Shown: positions 61,301-64,000 of the stretch, piece by piece
How positions within the stretch are numbered: position 1 is the first letter of the stretch
Layout: every line of letters starts with the position of its first letter
Source: Aptenodytes patagonicus
Lineage: Eukaryota > Chordata > Aves > Sphenisciformes > Spheniscidae
Assembly: GCF_965638725.1 (NCBI RefSeq)
Contig: NC_134951.1
Span: 74,589,068-74,653,067 of the forward strand
Length of the DNA: 64,000 nt
Direction of reading: 5' to 3'
The notes under the pieces: generated by a model
Databases searched by the model: none
What the model was told of the DNA's origin: nothing
Seen by the model: only the letters and a program-made list of their open reading frames with translations
Translations under genes and position numbers: made by a program

Positions 61301-62132
61301 TCACTCCCCTTGCCCCCCCTATGCGGTATGACACCAGGGAGCAGGAAAGCCATCGCTACAGCCTGCGCCGCGGCTACCGCCGCCCCCTTCCCCGCCCGCC
61401 CGCGGCGGCGGGGCGGGGGGCTGCGGCTCAGGTGAGCCTGAGGCTGGCGGGGTGCGGGACGGGGTGGGACGGGGGGGGGGGGCGGGGGGCTGCACGCCGA
61501 GGCTGGCGCCCAGCTGAAGAAACTGCAAAAGCAGCGGGCTGGCCGCGCCCCGACGCGCCTCCCACCTGCGTCCTCGGGAGGGGAGAGGACGGGGGCGGGG
61601 GGGGAAGGCTGCGGGGAGCCGCGGGAGCCTTGGGTACCGCTGCGAGCCGGCTGCAGGACCGCAGTCGGGAGATTTCTTGGCGCAGACCCCGCCGCGGGTG
61701 GGTGCGGCCCCCCCCCCCCCCCGCGCACGGCCGCACACAAAAGCGGCGGCGCCCCCGCCGCCGCCCTCGCCCCCCGCCCCGCCGCCGCCGCCGGCGGGAG
61801 TTTTATGACTGCGGCGCTGGCCGTGGCGCAGTCCCGGCCCCGCAGCGGCCGCCGCCGCGCCCCGGCTCCCCGCCCGGCCCAGAGGGTGCCCGCCGGCCGC
61901 GGCAGGTGCCCGCCGCCGCGGTGGGAAAGTTTCCCCAGGCCGCCGCGGGAGCCGCCGCCCCGCGTCCCCCGGCTCCCCGCCGCCCCTGCCTTACCTTGGC
62001 GGGCTCCGCCGGCGGCTGGGGCGCCGCCGCTTCTTCTGCCGGGAGCGGCTCCGGGGGGGTGCGGGGGGGCCCGGCGGCGGCCCCGTCCCCATCCTGCGGG
62101 GCGGGCGGCTCGGCGGAGCTGCCGGCGCCCAT
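31596..62132 (-). CDS. AKAP12: AKAP12 (gravin/SSeCKS), A-kinase anchoring protein 12; alpha exons 62132-61995, 52261-52045, 38159-34324, 33542-31596, terminal exon not found
   Basis: A large, disordered, acidic scaffold at the plasma membrane and cytoskeleton. It is known to bind PKA regulatory subunit RII, PKC, calmodulin and beta-2 adrenergic receptor. The assembled alpha form has at least 2046 residues before the missing terminal exon, versus 1782 in human. The N-terminus MGAGSS is a myristoylation signal. By alpha numbering, a conserved block [12 protein letters not shown] lies near 183-194 and basic segments lie at 283-308 and 657-682. The three WSK-type motifs are at 751-769 ([12 protein letters not shown]), 824-842 ([15 protein letters not shown]) and 904-922 ([14 protein letters not shown]), and a related basic segment is at 950-968. 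The RII-binding amphipathic helix is at about 1827-1848 ([16 protein letters not shown]). The extra length comes mainly from repeat-rich insertions. ZBTB2 converges on it as in human. Confidence 0.95.
32190..32255 (-). other. AKAP12: RII-binding (PKA anchoring) helix of AKAP12
   Basis: Encodes [20 protein letters not shown] followed by ES. Aliphatic residues are spaced as in an amphipathic helix (I, V, A/I, A/V, L). It corresponds to the RII-binding segment of gravin by position and by the core IQTAV, which I recognise from the human protein. It shows no disruption. Confidence 0.9.
33543..34323 (-). other. AKAP12: intron inside the AKAP12 giant exon, containing decayed coding repeats
   Basis: The frame from 38159 closes at 34254-34252 and the next long frame opens only after about 33635. 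Between them are stops and frameshifts in all frames. Consensus sites bracket the stretch: donor GCA|GTAAGT at 34323 and acceptors at 33563 or 33542, all phase 0. Remnants of AKAP12-like coding remain. [11 protein letters not shown] is readable near 33880-33920, [15 protein letters not shown] near 34090-34140, and a TEVHFQ piece near 34175-34200. A stretch like [11 protein letters not shown] near 34230-34270 follows a one-base shift. They resemble repeats still coding in exon 3b, which indicates that former exon became intron. Confidence 0.75.
34324..38159 (-). CDS. AKAP12: AKAP12 large exon, upstream half (3a): basic domains and WSK motifs
   Basis: Shared by alpha and beta forms. The acceptor is a T-rich tract then AAACAG at 38165-38160, with a CTAAC branch-like motif upstream. 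The first two bases TT complete a Val codon split in phase 1, giving VGQTEHSS, the counterpart of human VGQRDSEDVS. It encodes alpha residues 119-1397: the KKVFKFVGF block, the membrane/calmodulin-type basic segments, all three WSK motifs and the long acidic tracts, ending ECIPGVQTA. Four imperfect repeats of about 25 residues rich in Glu/Lys lie at about residues 325-424. Its uninterrupted 1278 codons show it is under coding constraint. Confidence 0.95.
37243..37542 (-). repeat. AKAP12: four imperfect 25-residue Glu/Lys-rich coding repeats in AKAP12
   Basis: Successive units carry the core (V)E(T/A)xEKE, as in [48 protein letters not shown] and [16 protein letters not shown]. Each ends with a hydrophobic AV/AM/VV group. 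They lie between the first basic segment and the middle of the protein. Confidence 0.7.
38458..38618. repeat. G/T-rich low-complexity tract
   Basis: About 160 bp composed almost only of G and T, with many runs of four or more G separated by T runs, ending in a long T-run. It lies about 300 bp from the AKAP12 large-exon acceptor. Several G-runs could form quadruplexes on the plus strand, the template strand for AKAP12. Confidence 0.85.
39590..39992 (+). mobile_element. CR1 LINE fragment, 3' end, sense strand
   Basis: Reads [18 protein letters not shown] C-terminal CR1 ORF2 sequence followed by the CR1 3' tail, ending TTCCAACCTCAATGATTCTA with repeated ATTCTATG. It is 5'-truncated and sits inside the AKAP12 intron, antisense to the gene. 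Confidence 0.95.
40250..40360 (+). mobile_element. CR1 3' tail remnant
   Basis: Contains GGACCACCTGATCTCCAGAG then GTCCCTTCTAGCCTAGATG, a diverged CR1 3'-end signature, without the upstream ORF. Confidence 0.7.
47390..47960 (-). promoter_or_regulatory. AKAP12: CpG island and promoter of AKAP12 beta
   Basis: CpG-dense stretch around and upstream (minus sense) of the beta start codon. It has tandem GC boxes (CCCCGCCC repeats at about 47872-47890 on the plus strand) and no obvious TATA box. Position within the first alpha intron region and the adjoining beta exon support an internal promoter, as known for mammalian AKAP12. Plus-strand frames here are open only through base composition. Confidence 0.8.
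47603..47627 (-). CDS. AKAP12: AKAP12 beta isoform first coding exon
   Basis: ATG at 47627-47625 reads MLGTVTMT, then a single G before the donor GTAAGG (GT at 47602-47601). Joined to the large exon the split codon becomes Val, giving [16 protein letters not shown]. This matches the human beta N-terminus in length, phase and sequence type (MLGTITITVGQ). This start lacks the myristoylation glycine and has G at -3. Being 25 bases long it is invisible to ORF finding. Confidence 0.88.
48008..48256 (+). repeat. inverted duplication, left arm (partner 49706-49945)
   Basis: Reverse complement of 49706-49945. Outside a T-rich tract that differs in length and purity (48019-48040 versus the A-run at 49921-49936), I see a single substitution: G at about 48115, CpG in the left arm. 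It lies about 380 bp upstream of the AKAP12 beta start codon. Confidence 0.9.
48765..49705 (-). mobile_element. CR1 LINE fragment, 3' portion, joined to inverted duplication
   Basis: The low-coordinate end is the reverse complement of the CR1 tail (repeats of ATAGAATCA with ACAGAATC). The minus strand gives CR1 reverse-transcriptase C-terminal sequence, e.g. [11 protein letters not shown] at the end and [20 protein letters not shown], with frame breaks near 49413-49430. It is 5'-truncated at about 49705 (the GATATT end of CR1), where the inverted arm starts directly. Confidence 0.93.
49706..49945 (-). repeat. inverted duplication, right arm (partner 48008-48256)
   Basis: Copy of the left arm in opposite orientation, abutting the 5'-truncated end of the CR1. 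The T-rich tract of the left arm is here a pure A-run on the plus strand. Beyond 49945 the sequence is unrelated to the outside of the left arm. Confidence 0.9.
49946..52044 (-). other. AKAP12: AKAP12 alpha intron 2, unique part
   Basis: AT-rich intronic sequence from the inverted-duplication arm to the donor of alpha exon 2 (GTAAGT at 52044-52039). It has an A-run near 50995-51009. No gene or RNA is recognised. Small frames around 51199-51517 on both strands look incidental. Confidence 0.7.
52045..52261 (-). CDS. AKAP12: AKAP12 alpha isoform exon 2
   Basis: Encodes 72 residues plus one base, from [10 protein letters not shown] to EATGTN. The acceptor is a long pyrimidine tract ending ACCACGCAG at 52264-52262 (phase 0, matching exon 1). 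The donor is AATG|GTAAGT (phase 1, matching the large exon). Pro/Glu/Gln-rich and acidic, it corresponds by position to the human alpha-specific exon but is poorly conserved in sequence. It holds an exact 30-bp tandem duplication. The frame and phases make it convincing despite weak homology. Confidence 0.85.
52187..52246 (-). repeat. AKAP12: 30-bp tandem duplication in AKAP12 alpha exon 2
   Basis: Two identical in-frame 30-bp units (52187-52216 and 52217-52246) encode [10 protein letters not shown] twice. The absence of differences suggests a recent origin or a variable-number locus. Confidence 0.95.
55086..56064. repeat. 979-bp segment bounded by a perfect 61-bp inverted repeat
   Basis: Arms 55086-55146 and 56004-56064 are exact reverse complements over 61 bases, with outer ends CAGTTGGACC and GGTCCAACTG. 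The 857-bp spacer is AT-rich with no transposase-like frame. No convincing target-site duplication is seen (TTTTTACC left, TTGGACCC right). It could be a non-autonomous DNA transposon or an inverted duplication formed by template switching. Confidence 0.85.
57063..57100. repeat. 19-bp tandem duplication
   Basis: AGGCACAACTCATCCAGAC occurs twice head to tail with no difference. Confidence 0.9.
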
Positions 62133-62720
62133 GGCGCTGCCCCGCGGCCGTGCGGAACCGCGGGCGGGGGCTGGCGGAGGGCGGCGGCGGCGCAGCCGGG
62201 AATGAAGGAGCCCGGCTCTCCGCAAACTCCTTTAGGGAGCGAGAGGAGGGGAGGGAAAAAAAAAAAAAGAGGAGAACGAGCGAGAGCCAGCGAGGAAAAT
62301 CACCTCCTCCCCTGGTCCCCCCGCCCGTCTGCCTCTTGCTCCATCACATGAGCAGAGCCCCGGACACGCCTTGCAGCATCAAATCGGGCTGATAAGGAGC
62401 GGCCAAGGGGGGCAGCGCCCTGCCCGCCGCCGCCGCCCCGCCGGCCGGGAGCCGCTCCCCTCCCGGGCACCGCCGGTGCCGCCGGGGTGGGGGCGCCGCC
62501 CGGCCCTCCGCGGCGGCACCGCGGCGCTGACTCAGCGTTTCAGCCCCCTCCCCGGCCTCGCCGGGACCGGGGCCCGGACGAGCCAACGCCCGCCAGCACC
62601 CCCGGGGGGCTCCGGCCCGGGGGCTGCGCCCCCCGCCCGGCCGCCCAGCCCTGCGCCCCCCGCGGGGCTTCTGCCGGCTCCTAACCCGCGGGCTCGGCTC
62701 CGGGGCCCCAAGCCTTCAGC
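61330..62720 (-). promoter_or_regulatory. AKAP12: CpG island and promoter of AKAP12 alpha
   Basis: About 1.4 kb of very GC- and CpG-rich DNA spanning alpha exon 1 and both flanks. An AP-1-type TGACTCA lies at 62528-62534, about 400 bp upstream of the start codon in minus sense. No TATA box is evident. Many long frames on both strands are composition artefacts. The transcription start cannot be placed from sequence alone. Confidence 0.8.
61995..62132 (-). CDS. AKAP12: AKAP12 alpha isoform first coding exon (myristoylated N-terminus)
   Basis: ATG at 62132-62130 in a strong context (GCC before, G after) reads [16 protein letters not shown] and on to PPAEPAK, 46 codons exactly. The donor is AAG|GTAAGG at 61994. 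MGAGSS matches the mammalian alpha start, where Gly2 is myristoylated to help membrane association. The frame is open 31 codons further upstream to another ATG (62225). That start would bury the myristoylation glycine, so I prefer 62132. Confidence 0.93.
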
Positions 62721-64000
62721 GCCGTGGGCTTGCAGACCTCAGCCATGCTGGGCCTGTCGGCGAGAAGGACGTCCAGATTTCAGCTGATGCAGAAAAGTAG
62801 GGTCCTATGTCTTAGGCAACTTTGCAGAAAAAAACCAAACCACTTCTCTTTAGTCACGCAGGACAGGTTCCCTTCTATTAATTCATGCCAGATTACATGG
62901 CATAAGCAAGCAAAGTGAAGAACACGGTAGTTTCTCTCCTAGCCCAGAAAACACAAAGCTGCTTTTCCCATGCCACAAAAACGGGACCAACGTGTACAGA
63001 GGCATGCTCTTATCCAGTACTTTCCAAAAGTATCAGCAGGGAAATAGCACATACATTAAAATAAACCAACCGCAATGTGCCAAATGGGTAGCAAACGGAT
63101 CTGTTCATTGTTCTTCACCATAAGTATAAAATCTTTTTTTCAAACCATGTAAATCTCTCCATCCTCTATGATTAAAATCAGGTACGATCAAAAGAGTTCA
63201 GAGTACATAGTATAGAACCATATACAATTTCCTTTAAAACATTTAAACCAGTCCTCACCCACCAAAAGACCAGTTCATTCAGAAAGAAAGCATTCTCTTA
63301 AAAATCCATTCTACAAATTGCCTGATCTCTGCACACTGGCCAGTTTTTTCCCCTAAAAAAATCAAGACAGCAAGTCAATGACTGAAAAAGCCCCTGCAGC
63401 AACTCCCCTTAGCTAACACGAGAACCTACCAGAGTCGTCGGTGTTCAGCAGAACAAAACTGCTGTCGTGGATTATGCAGATGGAATCAACATCTCCCCCT
63501 TTCTGCTTAGTCTCTCTGATTTTCTGATCAGCCTTTTTTCTTACATATGTGTGTGTGTCACAGCAGGAGCACGTTGTCCTAAAGCCGCTTACCTGCCCAG
63601 CAGTTTTCTTAGTATTTCATTATTTGTTCCTCATCTCTGGGAAGTTAGTATTGGGGCATTTGTTTTACAGGAGAGCAGCAAAAGTAAGAAGGGAGTGAAA
63701 ATCAGTTGTGTGGTCATCTGGTTCAGGGAGACGGAAACAAAACCCACCAAAAGTGGTGGTTAAACCAAGGCTTTGCCAGGCCAGAGCTGCCAGGGAGCTG
63801 CACGCCAAAGGGCACAGCGCTCTGGTCCTCGCTGCAGGACCAGTTTCTAATATGCTCTGGCCTGCAGGCAGCCTTTGAGGCCAGAGACACAGAGCACTTG
63901 AGGTGCCTGGCAGCTCCAGAGAGAAGAGCCACAGGTCTAAGCTTTCAGTAGTGTCTAACCGAGTCTCTGTAGAAGAACTTCCCCATAGCCACCTAATGCT
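62721..64000. other. sequence upstream of AKAP12 alpha
   Basis: Composition returns to AT-rich after the CpG island. No gene, repeat or RNA is recognised. The open frames at 63467-63951 have no family signature. Distal AKAP12 regulatory DNA is possible but not visible. Confidence 0.4.

Larger units (their letters stand above)
52262..61994 (-). other. AKAP12: AKAP12 alpha intron 1
   Basis: GT-AG phase-0 intron of 9733 bp, from donor AAG|GTAAGG at 61994 to the acceptor at 52262. It contains (TA)n/(CA)n at about 52847-52900, a perfect 61-bp inverted repeat (55086-56064) and a 19-bp tandem duplication (57063-57100). CpG-rich DNA continues from the promoter down to about 61330. No embedded gene was recognised. 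Confidence 0.85.

Noticed and set aside
61321..62205. 294-codon open frame on the plus strand across the AKAP12 alpha exon
   Set aside because: Arg/Pro/Gly/Ala-rich translation typical of a CpG island read on the wrong strand. The minus strand carries the phase-consistent MGAGSS exon.

Overview
This is a vertebrate nuclear window, almost certainly from a bird. Three kinds of evidence support that: dispersed CR1 retroposons with the typical 3' tail, a common avian ERVL-type LTR, and two intron-containing genes that are neighbours in amniotes. The ERVL-type LTR points to a bird outside the chicken lineage. No bacterial-style features are present.

Layout. ZBTB2 (BTB/POZ zinc-finger repressor, + strand) occupies about 1-6.8 kb. 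Its two coding exons (1685-1857 and 3740-5102) give a complete 511-residue protein, and the upstream non-coding exon lies outside the window. AKAP12 (gravin/SSeCKS, a PKA/PKC scaffold, - strand) runs from about 62.1 kb down to at least 31.6 kb. The two genes converge tail to tail, the same arrangement as the human locus (AKAP12-ZBTB2 on 6q25). About 21-25 kb of repeat-rich DNA separates them.

AKAP12 is reconstructed here from split exons. The alpha first exon (61995-62132) encodes a myristoylation start, MGAGSS, inside a CpG island. Alpha exon 2 is 52045-52261. A separate beta first exon (47603-47627, MLGTVTMT) lies in its own CpG island. The large exon is broken in two, 34324-38159 and 31596-33542. 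The three first/second exons and the large exon agree in reading phase. The terminal coding exon was not found.

The most unusual coding observation is that the giant AKAP12 exon, which is uninterrupted in human, seems to have acquired an intron (33543-34323). The spliced-out stretch still carries decayed copies of the coding repeats found on its 3' side. The RII-binding (PKA anchoring) helix lies beyond this break and is intact.

The intergenic region holds two 1370-bp direct repeats (10398-11767 and 20770-22139), about 99.6% identical. A tRNA-primer-site-like sequence and broken gag/pro/pol remnants on the - strand suggest LTRs of one provirus. The interior, however, is far more decayed than the repeats and also holds an old CR1 and an isolated CpG island (12730-13270). 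The AKAP12 introns contain two further structures: an approximately 245-bp inverted duplication whose inner edge joins the truncated 5' end of a CR1, and a perfect 61-bp inverted repeat.
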